From contig DAOWIN010000083.1 in NCBI GenBank assembly GCA_030640885.1, positions 1 through 26,282 on the forward strand: a DNA stretch of 26,282 nucleotides, in the 5' to 3' direction. The stretch is from Candidatus Omnitrophota bacterium. Lineage in GTDB: Bacteria > Omnitrophota > 4484-213. Both the position numbers and the translations under genes were made by a program. The notes beneath the pieces were generated by a model that saw only the letters and a program-made list of their open reading frames with translations, made no database searches and was not told the DNA's origin. Each line of letters begins with the position of its first letter. Positions within the stretch are counted from its first letter, which is position 1. Shown here in pieces: positions 20,093 to 26,282 of the stretch.

Positions 20093-21081
20093 TTTTTCAA
20101 AAGAGCTGTGCTAATGTCTTTATTAATTTGGTGACCTACAAATTCATAAGCAACACGGATAGCATTCTTAATCGCTCTGCTTGAAGAAACACCGTGAGCG
20201 ATAATACAAACCTTTTGCGTTCCTAAAAGCGGCGCCCCTCCATATTCAGAATAATCCAATTTCTTTTTAAAGCTGCCTAATGAAAATTTGAATAAAGAAC
20301 TGGTGATTTTTGCAAAAATATTTCTATTTAATTCCCTCTTTAACATCAAATTTGTTACTTCTCCTAAACTTTCAGATACCTTCAAAATAATATTCCCTAC
20401 AAAACCGTCGCAAATTACGCAGTCAACTTCCCCGCTGAATACATCATGACCTTCTATGTATCCAATAAAATTGAGTGAACTTTCCGCTTTCAGAAAATCG
20501 AATGTTTCCTTAATGAAACCGGTACCTTTGCTCTCCTCTGTCCCGATATTAAGTAAACCAACCTTAGGATTCACTCTGCCTAAAATTTCCTCAGAATAAA
20601 CTTTAACCATTATGGCGTATTGCAACAAGTGCAAAGGTTTAGGGCTAATATTTGCTCCTACATCTATGAGTAAAGAAGGTTCTTTTAAGGTAGGAATAAC
20701 TACAGCAATTCCTGCGCGTTCAATACTGGGCAAAAGCCTTAATTTCAAAGTAGCGGCGGCTACAACGGCACCGGTGTTGCCTGCGCTAACTAAGGCATCA
20801 GCTTTTTCTTCTTTAAGCAAATCAATAGCAACACCAATGGAAGAACCCTTTTTCTTTTTCAAAGCTGCGACAGGAGTCTCTCCCATCTCGATAGTCTCTT
20901 TGGCTGATTTAATAGAAATTTTTTCGACCGGGTAATTATATAAAGAAAGCTCTTTTTTAATCCTCCGCTCATCTCCCACCAAAAGAACATTAGAGGGGAA
21001 CTCTTTTACTGCCTCAACTGCCCCTTTCACAACCACCTGCGGCCCCTTGTCTCCACCCATTGCATCTACGGCAATAATCAT
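20089..21081 (-). CDS. plsX: Phosphate acyltransferase PlsX
   Basis: PlsX makes acyl-phosphate from acyl-ACP for phospholipid synthesis, acting at the inner face of the membrane. The 330-residue protein begins IIAVDAMGGDKGPQVVVKGA and shows SAGNTGAVVAAATLKLRLLP, LLNIGTEESKGTGF, IEGHDVFSGEVDCVICDGFV and GGAPLLGTQKVCIIAHG, all standard for the family. Length is normal. It starts within the last codons of rpmF (4-nt ATGA overlap) and ends inside the start of the RnfB-like gene (another ATGA). rpmF-plsX is a widespread pair. Confidence 0.97.
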   Translation of the reverse strand: MIIAVDAMGGDKGPQVVVKGAVEAVKEFPSNVLLVGDERRIKKELSLYNYPVEKISIKSAKETIEMGETPVAALKKKKGSSIGVAIDLLKEEKADALVSAGNTGAVVAAATLKLRLLPSIERAGIAVVIPTLKEPSLLIDVGANISPKPLHLLQYAIMVKVYSEEILGRVNPKVGLLNIGTEESKGTGFIKETFDFLKAESSLNFIGYIEGHDVFSGEVDCVICDGFVGNIILKVSESLGEVTNLMLKRELNRNIFAKITSSLFKFSLGSFKKKLDYSEYGGAPLLGTQKVCIIAHGVSSSRAIKNAIRVAYEFVGHQINKDISTALLKK

Positions 21082-21278
21082 TTCTTTTCCTTTTTTTCCT
21101 TTATTTTTATCTCCAAAACCTGTCTGTCTTTATAATACCCGCATTTAGGACAGGGTTGATGGGGCATTTTAAAAGCTGCGCATCTTGGACAAACGCCCAG
21201 AGAGGGCTTAGAAAGCTTCTGCTGCCCCCTTCTTTTGTCTCTTCTGGTTTTAGAATGTCTTCTTTTGGGTAAAGCCAT
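21078..21278 (-). CDS. rpmF: 50S ribosomal protein L32
   Basis: This 66-residue large-subunit protein has MALPKRRHSKTRRDKRRGQQ at the N-terminus and an intact zinc ribbon of CPRC and CPKCGYYKDRQVL, i.e. the zinc-binding form. The tail is Lys/Glu-rich. The Shine-Dalgarno AGGAGGT (complement of 21282-21288) lies within a copy of the TCGCTCACTGCGTTCGCTCG repeat. It is the first gene of rpmF-plsX-rnfB-like. Confidence 0.97.
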   Translation of the reverse strand: MALPKRRHSKTRRDKRRGQQKLSKPSLGVCPRCAAFKMPHQPCPKCGYYKDRQVLEIKIKEKKEKK

Positions 21279-21281
21279 AAT

Positions 21282-21416
21282 ACCTCCTCGCTCACTGCGT
21301 TCGCTCGTCGGAATGTCTAATTTCTAATTGCTCTAATTCCTAATGTCTAACCAAATCCCGAATTCCTGATTGGGCATTGAGTTTTATTTAGATCAATTAG
21401 ACATTAGGTTAATTAG
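21282..21416. repeat. Repeat-built leader of rpmF
   Basis: On the plus strand, ACCTCCT (21282-21288) is the rpmF ribosome-binding site read in reverse, fused to CGCTCACTGCGTTCGCTCG (21289-21307), a relative of the GCGAAGCGAG repeats at 920-1100 and 11641-11683. Further on, CTAATTCCTAATGTCTA (21333-21349) is nearly complementary to 21398-21416, the latter having two extra bases. Nothing coding is seen in 21279-21442. Confidence 0.6.
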
Positions 21417-21442
21417 TCATTTATAATAATTCTCTCTACTTG

Positions 21443-22438
21443 CTATCTTTTTAACTCCTTAATCAACATCGGCACAATTTTAAACAAATCTCCCACGATC
21501 CCATAAGTAGCAACCTTAAAAATGGGGGCTTCGGCGTCCTTATTAATAGCAATGATTATCTTGGAAGATTGCATTCCTACTAAATGCTGAATTTGTCCGG
21601 AGATTCCGCAGGCAATATACACCTTTGGACAAACCGTCTTGCCGGTCTGCCCTACCTGATGAGAATAAGGAAGCCAATCGTTATCTACTGTAGCCCGCGA
21701 GGCACCCACTGCTCCTTTTAAGACCAAAGCAAGTTCCTCTATTAAGCCAAAATTCTCTTTTTTTCCCAATCCTCTGCCTCCGGAAACAATAATGTCTGCT
21801 TCGGTTAAACGCACTGTTTTATCTATCTCTTTAACAATGTCCTCTATCTTAATATCAGAAAATAAAGGCGTTTGTGGTTGAACAGAAATTATTTCTCCTT
21901 TCCTTTTTTCATCAACCTCTGCCTCCGACATTACCTTATGCCGCACAGTAGCCATTTGCGGACGCCGTTCAGAACAAACAATGGTTGCCATAATATTGCC
22001 CCCAAAGGCCGGTCGGGTTTGAACCAAAATCTTTTTCTCGTCATCAATTTCCAAAGCGGTGCAATCGGCAGTCAAACCTGTTTTTAGGGCGGCGGCAAGG
22101 CGAGGCATTAAAGACCTCCCGGTTAAAGTTGCTCCGCCAAGAACAACGCTTGGTTTATATCTGTGAACTAAATCAACCAAAACACTACTATAAATATCAG
22201 AACGGTAATTTAAAAACTCCTCGCTTTCTATTAAATAGACCTTACTTGCTCCTCGCCAAATTAGCCCCTTTGCTTTTTCTTTTATCTTATGACCCAACAA
22301 AACTGCGCATAGCTTTGCCTGCAATTGTTCAGCCAGCTCGCTCCCCTTTCCTAAAAGTTCATAAACTACTGAGTGAATGCTGCCAGCATTTTGCTCGGCA
22401 AAAATCCAGATTTCTTTATTTGCTTCGTTTGTATTCAT
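21443..22438 (-). CDS. etfA: Electron transfer flavoprotein subunit alpha
   Basis: EtfA pairs with EtfB and carries FAD that accepts electrons from acyl-CoA dehydrogenases. The 331-residue protein has the N-terminal domain (WIFAEQNAGSIHSVVYELLG...) and the conserved FAD-binding C-domain with SGGRGLG, VGASRATVDNDWLPYSHQVG, QTGKTVCPKVYIACGISG, QHLVGMQSSKIIIAINKD and APIF. No N-terminal ferredoxin extension is present. The start lies 16 nt after etfB. A TRPAFGGNIMATI segment is intact. Its operon partners, etfB and acd on the same strand, suggest a dedicated acyl-CoA redox system. Confidence 0.96.
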   Translation of the reverse strand: MNTNEANKEIWIFAEQNAGSIHSVVYELLGKGSELAEQLQAKLCAVLLGHKIKEKAKGLIWRGASKVYLIESEEFLNYRSDIYSSVLVDLVHRYKPSVVLGGATLTGRSLMPRLAAALKTGLTADCTALEIDDEKKILVQTRPAFGGNIMATIVCSERRPQMATVRHKVMSEAEVDEKRKGEIISVQPQTPLFSDIKIEDIVKEIDKTVRLTEADIIVSGGRGLGKKENFGLIEELALVLKGAVGASRATVDNDWLPYSHQVGQTGKTVCPKVYIACGISGQIQHLVGMQSSKIIIAINKDAEAPIFKVATYGIVGDLFKIVPMLIKELKR

Positions 22439-22454
22439 AAATAATCTAAGTTTC

Positions 22455-23231
22455 TTAAATGCTTCTTAACACCTCTGCCATTTCCTTAACTATTTCTTCG
22501 GCATCTCCCTCAAAAATTTTTCCCTTTTCTCGTTGGGGAGGAGAAAAAATTCTCTTTACCTGCGTGGGCGAACCTTTTAGACCAGTTTTTTCTCTGTCAG
22601 CGTTTATATCCTCCAAAGTCCATTTTTTTATCTCTGCCTTTTTAGCCCTCATTTTCCCTTTCAGTGAAGGCAGTCGGGGTTCGTTTATCTCTTTTACTAC
22701 GGTAATCAAACAAGGTAATTTCGCTTGGATAACCTCATACCCCTCTTCGCTCATTCGGCGAACCTTAATTCTTTCCTGCTCAACCTGTTCAATCTTGCTT
22801 ACATAGGCAATCTGAGGAATATTTAGCCAAACAGAAACCTCCGGACCAACCTGAGCCGTATCTCCATCAGCGGCTTGTTTCCCGCAAATAATTATGTCAT
22901 AACCGTCTATTTTTTTAATCCCCTGAGCTAAGGTGTAAGAGGTAGCAAGTGTATCTGCTCCGCCGAATTTTCTATCGCAAAGCAAAATTGCTTCATCTGC
23001 CCCTAAAGAAATTGCTTCTCGCAGAGATTTCTCTGCCTGAGCTGGCCCCATACTCAAGACAATAACCTCGCCGCCCAACCTTTCTTTTAGGCGAATACCC
23101 TCTTCTATAGCATACATATCAAAGGGACTAATAATACTTTTTACCCCGGCCCGAATTAGGGTATTTGTTTCAGGGTCAGTCTTTATCTCTGTTGTATCCG
23201 GAACCTCTTTTATACAAACAATTATTTTCAT
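22455..23231 (-). CDS. etfB: Electron transfer flavoprotein subunit beta
   Basis: The 258-residue protein starts MKIIVCIKEVPDTTEIKTDP and has SPFDMYAIEEGIRLKE, VIVLSMGPAQAEKSLREAIS, GADTLATSYTLAQGI, CGKQAADGDTAQVGPEVSVW and PCLITVVKEINEPRLPSLKG. The ADGDTAQVGP stretch is the nucleotide or flavin loop of EtfB; whether FAD or AMP sits there decides if the ETF can bifurcate electrons, and I cannot tell from sequence alone. Upstream in-frame starts exist at 23246 and 23261, but those bases overlap the HicB-like gene. The ATG at 23231 comes 2 nt after that gene's stop (TGAAAATG) and matches the family N-terminus. Confidence 0.96.
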   Translation of the reverse strand: MKIIVCIKEVPDTTEIKTDPETNTLIRAGVKSIISPFDMYAIEEGIRLKERLGGEVIVLSMGPAQAEKSLREAISLGADEAILLCDRKFGGADTLATSYTLAQGIKKIDGYDIIICGKQAADGDTAQVGPEVSVWLNIPQIAYVSKIEQVEQERIKVRRMSEEGYEVIQAKLPCLITVVKEINEPRLPSLKGKMRAKKAEIKKWTLEDINADREKTGLKGSPTQVKRIFSPPQREKGKIFEGDAEEIVKEMAEVLRSI

Positions 23232-23233
23232 TT

Positions 23234-23395
23234 TCAATGACGCCATAATATTGACAAACAAGCTTCAACGGCTTCATAAATATTGCCGAGAAGTTCCTCA
23301 AATGTTTCCCCCTGAGTTGCACAACCCGGTATTGCTGGCACTTCTGCCCAATATCCGCCTTCCTCGGCTTGATGAATAACTACTTTTAATTTCAT
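23234..23395 (-). CDS. Small HicB/UPF0150-like protein, no HicA seen
   Basis: A 53-residue protein reading MKLKVVIHQAEEGGYWAEVP followed by AIPGCATQGETFEELLGNIY and EAVEACLSILWRH. The strand-strand-helix fold with GGYWAEVPAIPGCATQG and EELLxNIxEA is the HicB/UPF0150 pattern, normally the antitoxin that binds HicA. The C-terminal DNA-binding part of larger HicB proteins is missing, and no HicA (a double-stranded-RNA-binding-like RNase) can be read in the 80 nt upstream. AGGAG lies about 9 nt before the ATG (23393-23395 on the plus strand reads CAT). Its stop is 2 nt from the etfB ATG. Confidence 0.85.
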   Translation of the reverse strand: MKLKVVIHQAEEGGYWAEVPAIPGCATQGETFEELLGNIYEAVEACLSILWRH

Positions 23396-23476
23396 AGTTG
23401 CGTTCTCCTGCTCCGCATCGTTAGAAGTCCTGTCAGAAAAAAATTCAAGTATTAAGCTTACGGTGTAGTATGTCTT

Positions 23477-23898
23477 TTAATAGTCCTTTAGATAATTTTT
23501 GATATAGATAATAAATTTTTTAAAGTCCGGCAGACGCTTTTGCAAAACTTGATAAACCTGTTCCAAATCCACTTTAAGATATTCATGCACTAAAATATTC
23601 CTAAAACCAGCCATATTGCGAATATTATAGGCAAAAGAAGGAGGTATTATCTCTTTTTCTCCTAATCTATCAATAATATCAACATAATCCTCAATCTGAT
23701 TTTCACCTATTTCTACCAAAATATGGTTGCCTATATCAATAACTAATTGAATCGCCAATTGTTATTCATGCTCTATTGCCCAACTATTTTGCAAAGAATT
23801 TTTTACATCCTCAAAGGAAAGCTTTTTCAACTCCTCTAATTTTTTCACATAACGCTTTAGTTCTAACAACTTTTTTCAACAATTTCCTTATCTAACAT
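23477..23898 (-). pseudogene. hepT: Broken HepT-type HEPN toxin
   Basis: From the ATG at 23898 the frame reads MLDKEIVEK and then is lost. Adding one A to the six-A run at 23871-23876 restores KLLELKRYVKKLEELKKLSF, then EDVKNSLQNSWAIEHE. An in-frame TAA (23762-23764) follows, then QLAIQLVIDIGNHILVEIGE and on to the catalytic motif RNILVHEY (RX4HXY) and the end ...IKNYLKDY. The parts together give about 139 residues, the normal HepT length. Both the frameshift and the stop fall before the catalytic motif, so a functional toxin is unlikely. A TTG at 23758 could start a 93-residue remnant with the motif but without the first helix. The gene follows mntA after 10 nt. Confidence 0.85.
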
Positions 23899-23908
23899 AG
23901 TTCGCTTT

Positions 23909-24307
23909 TTAATAATGCAAACTCAGCAATCTTTTTACATCATTGTATTCATTAAGAGTTTTTACCTGAAACTCTATTCTTTCCTTCTCCGCTTGGCAGT
24001 AAATAAGTTTGCCAAAATAAACTGCACGATGCCTAAGCAAAGGAGAAGCATCATTAAGGATAACCAAATCTAAATCATTGATGCTAAAAATTTTTAGCAA
24101 ATCGGTTAAAATTTTAGCCTTATAGCCATAAGGATAGTCATTTTTTTTCAGTAAAGATTTATCTATAAGAATGGCAATATCTATATCGCTTTTCTTATTG
24201 GCTTCATTTCTTGCCCGCGAGCCAAATAGATAAGCAAATTTTATTTCATTTCTTATGGAAAAGTAAGCGGAAGTTTTATTTTTAATGTTTTGAATGGATA
24301 AATTCAT
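23909..24307 (-). CDS. mntA: MntA-type nucleotidyltransferase antitoxin
   Basis: The 132-residue protein has FAYLFGSRARNEANKKSDID followed by IAILID, i.e. the GS...DxD nucleotidyltransferase signature, a later DLDLVILNDAS acidic strand, HRAVYFGKLIYC and a tail ending LLSLHY as in MntA antitoxins. In characterised MntA-HepT pairs it AMPylates a tyrosine of the HepT RX4HXY motif. Here the reading frame is intact while the neighbouring hepT is broken. No strong ribosome-binding site is visible before 24307. An 18-bp palindrome (24082-24099) lies inside. It sits between acd and the etf genes. Confidence 0.9.
   Translation of the reverse strand: MNLSIQNIKNKTSAYFSIRNEIKFAYLFGSRARNEANKKSDIDIAILIDKSLLKKNDYPYGYKAKILTDLLKIFSINDLDLVILNDASPLLRHRAVYFGKLIYCQAEKERIEFQVKTLNEYNDVKRLLSLHY
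24082..24099. repeat. Perfect 18-bp palindrome inside mntA
   Basis: TGCTAAAAATTTTTAGCA is self-complementary and codes for part of DLLKIFSIND on the minus strand. AT-rich palindromes of this size can arise by chance. Confidence 0.8.
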
Positions 24308-24417
24308 CTTTGCTTCTCGCTCGCCTTTGGCTCAAAATAACGAGTAACTATCTGTAATTTAGTTTACAGTGCACTAATCGCAGTTTCATTTATAAAAATC
24401 TGCGTAATTGAACATTC

Positions 24418-25572
24418 TTATACTTTTAAACTTTCTTTAATCAAATTACTCGCAATAATCTCTCTTTGAATTTGATTTGTGCCTTCATAAATCTGTGTAA
24501 TCTTGGCATCGCGCATAAATTTCTCAATTGGGTAATCCCGCATATAACCATAGCCGCCAAATATTTGCACGCAATCGGTAGTTACCTTCATTGCTACATC
24601 CGAGGCAAAGAGTTTAGTCATCGCTGAAAACTTGGCAATATTTTTTTCGCCGCCGTCAATTGTTCGCGCCGCCGCATAAATTAACGCCCGCGCCGCCTCA
24701 ATTTCAGTAGCAATATCGGCAAGCATAAATTGAATTCCCTGAAATGAGGAAATCGGTTTGCCAAACTGAATTCGCTGATGAGCATAATTCACAGTCAAAT
24801 CCAACGCCCCTTGAGCAATACCTAATGCCTGAGCGGCTACACCCGGTCTGGATTTATCAAATGTTCTCATCGCAATAATAAAACCAAACCCCTCTTTTCC
24901 CAAAAGATTTTCCTGCGGAATTTTGCAGTCATTAAAAATTAACTCGGAAGTGGCAGAGGCGCGAATCCCCATTTTGTCCTCTTTTTTGCCAAAACTAAAC
25001 CCGGGGGTTCCCTTCTCCACAATAAAGGTAGAGGCTCCGCGGCTACCCTTATTTTTATCAGTCATTGCCACTACAGTATAGATATCAGCCACCTCGCCAT
25101 TTGTAATAAAATGCTTGGTGCCGTTGAGGATATAAAAATCGCCTTCTTTTTTAGCAGTGGTTTCAAGCCCGCCGGCATCTGAACCGGCATTGGGTTCAGT
25201 TAAACCAAAAGCCGCTATTTTTTTGCCGCTTGCTAAATCGGGAAGATATTTCTGCTTTTGGGCTTCACTGCCAAATAAAATTATGGGATAAGTTCCAAGA
25301 GCGCTGGCGGCATAACAAACAGCAATCCCACCGCAGGCTTTGCTTAACTCTTCAGTAGCAATAACCAATTCCAAAACCCCGCCGCCGCTACCGCCGTATT
25401 TTTCCTCAACAAAGATACCGAACAGATCACTCTGGGCAAGAACTTCCATAATCTGGCTGGGAAATTCCCCACTCTTATCTAATTCGGCGGCAATAGGTTG
25501 AATCTTTTCCTTAGCAATCTGTCTTGCCAACTCTTGAATCATCATCTGCTGTTCATTTAAAAAATAGTTCAT
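24418..25572 (-). CDS. Acyl-CoA dehydrogenase, short-chain type
   Basis: This FAD enzyme desaturates acyl-CoA (or reduces enoyl-CoA) and exchanges electrons with ETF. The 384-residue protein has the N-terminal helical domain (FLNEQQMMIQELARQIAKEK), AFGLTEPNAGSDAGG and GTKHFITNGEVADIY of the middle domain, and the C-terminal FGKPISSFQGIQFMLADIAT, QIFGGYGYMRDYPIEKFMRD and IYEGTNQIQR. The catalytic base is E363 in IYEGTNQ, placed as in butyryl- and short-chain dehydrogenases. A GGGAG sequence precedes the ATG at 25572. With etfB and etfA downstream it forms a butyryl-CoA dehydrogenase/ETF-like set. Substrate and direction are not shown by the sequence. Confidence 0.96.
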   Translation of the reverse strand: MNYFLNEQQMMIQELARQIAKEKIQPIAAELDKSGEFPSQIMEVLAQSDLFGIFVEEKYGGSGGGVLELVIATEELSKACGGIAVCYAASALGTYPIILFGSEAQKQKYLPDLASGKKIAAFGLTEPNAGSDAGGLETTAKKEGDFYILNGTKHFITNGEVADIYTVVAMTDKNKGSRGASTFIVEKGTPGFSFGKKEDKMGIRASATSELIFNDCKIPQENLLGKEGFGFIIAMRTFDKSRPGVAAQALGIAQGALDLTVNYAHQRIQFGKPISSFQGIQFMLADIATEIEAARALIYAAARTIDGGEKNIAKFSAMTKLFASDVAMKVTTDCVQIFGGYGYMRDYPIEKFMRDAKITQIYEGTNQIQREIIASNLIKESLKV

Positions 25573-25712
25573 CTCAACTCCCTTTGCAATTTTATTGTTT
25601 TAAAACTTTTATTTATCTCTGTTAAAAAGCGTAATTTTAATCACTAACAATCTTTGGATCTCTGCTCGGAAAGTATTTGGGGCAGAAATGACAAGCAATA
25701 AGAACTTTGCCT

Positions 25713-26282
25713 TTAGTTAGTTTGTATAGCGATTGCAAATGTTCCGCATGCACCGTCTTCTGATTTTTTCTTACAATGGCTGCTACAACCGAAAGTCAAA
25801 CTATTACTGATAGTTGTTGGCCCCATATCACCTATATTAGTTTGACCACAAACTCTATCAGCTGAAGGATTTGCACATCGACCAGCGGTGTTTGAACCAC
25901 TAGACGTATTTCCCCCGATGTAATGAATAGTTTGCAGAACATCCTTCGCCTTTTGGGCATATATTACAACATAACCCTCTGGGATATCAACTGAGCAATT
26001 AATTGTATCACTACCTCTACCATAAACAGAGCCACTATCACTCAAACTAAATACCCGAACCAACCCGCCTACTCCTCCTCCCCCGCCACTCACTTTATAA
26101 ACTGTATCACTATCGTTTGGAAAACCAGAACTATAATCATATTGATGATTGCTTCCAGAACCCGAGCCATTAGAGGTATCTTCAAAGATAACTACATCAT
26201 TAACATTAAAAGTTATCTCGGTTCTACTGTTATCTGGGTTAATCCTATATCCTCCTGTTGCATTGCATCCTCCGCTTGCTAT
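25713..26282 (-). CDS. Partial Gly/Ser/Cys-rich surface or pilin-like protein (5' end outside window)
   Basis: The frame is open from the window edge to a TAA at 25713-25715, so 189 C-terminal residues are visible. A GTG at 26093 lies inside the frame and is not needed as a start. Visible parts are GGYRINPDNSRTEITFNVND followed by VVIFEDTSNGSGSN, then VSGGGGGVGGLVRVFSLSDS, GYVVIYAQKAKDVLQTIHYI and a cysteine-containing end (GRCANPSADRVCGQTN, GCSSHCKKKSEDGACG). Low charge, many Ser/Asn/Gly and about eight cysteines suggest an extracellular protein. A type IV pilin-like or major-pseudopilin C-domain is one option; the diagnostic N-terminus cannot be seen. The spacer to acd (25573-25712) shows no feature. 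Confidence 0.5.
   Translation of the reverse strand: MASGGCNATGGYRINPDNSRTEITFNVNDVVIFEDTSNGSGSGSNHQYDYSSGFPNDSDTVYKVSGGGGGVGGLVRVFSLSDSGSVYGRGSDTINCSVDIPEGYVVIYAQKAKDVLQTIHYIGGNTSSGSNTAGRCANPSADRVCGQTNIGDMGPTTISNSLTFGCSSHCKKKSEDGACGTFAIAIQTN

Noticed and set aside
19644..20114. Plus-strand 156-codon frame after rnc.
   Set aside because: Most of it is antisense to the RnfB-like gene, whose four spaced cysteines and start/stop overlap with plsX are far better evidence.

Overview
The window reads as ordinary chromosome of an AT-rich, Gram-negative bacterium from a poorly cultivated lineage. The best lineage clue is the gene at 10209-10475. Its N-terminus (HPSLKS...RHRSVLKRLERI) matches a small basic protein family known from the Planctomycetes-Verrucomicrobia-Chlamydiae (PVC) group and relatives. 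ADP-heptose genes, an NlpD-like lipoprotein, a ThiD2-type protein beside ThiE and spacers full of short dispersed repeats fit a PVC-affiliated candidate phylum such as Omnitrophota. That placement is inference.

Plus strand, 1-19711. A Yip1-like membrane protein and tRNA-Val(GAC) precede a 300-bp array of hairpins. The translation cluster thrS-infC-rpmI-rplT follows; infC appears to start at ATT. Next come a TrkA/KtrA potassium-channel subunit and aroB, a secreted MEMO-AMMECR1 fusion, a DUF1189-like membrane protein, a membrane-anchored LolA-like protein, the small basic protein with a GNAT acetyltransferase, an AmaP/Asp23-like protein and a phosphofructokinase with pyrophosphate-type residues. 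The ADP-heptose genes gmhA and rfaE2 are separated by a tightly overlapping HEPN/nucleotidyltransferase (toxin-antitoxin type) pair. thiD2-thiE follows with a frame shift between the two, and thiE runs 10 nt into tRNA-Gly(CCC). The arm ends with an NlpD-like LysM/M23 lipoprotein, an orphan ATPase with a nuclease-like tail, lemA and rnc.

Minus strand, 26282-19805 (transcribed leftward). A partial Gly/Ser/Cys-rich surface protein comes first, then acyl-CoA dehydrogenase, an intact mntA antitoxin, a hepT toxin broken by a frameshift and a stop, an orphan HicB-like gene, etfB and etfA. rpmF-plsX follow, coupled by overlap to a miniature RnfB-like iron-sulfur protein. rnc and this last gene converge at about 19.75 kb.

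The most unusual theme lies between the genes. Several starts (infC, trkA, small basic protein, amaP, pfk, lemA) have a compact hairpin, often with a 3-nt loop, directly upstream of the Shine-Dalgarno sequence. In three cases this belongs to a shared repeated 5' cassette ending in GAGAAAGGAAAGGAG; two copies match at 36 of 38 positions. Other short repeat families reach into coding sequence (linker and C-terminus of the MEMO fusion), and a perfect 19-bp inverted repeat lies inside the NlpD-like gene.
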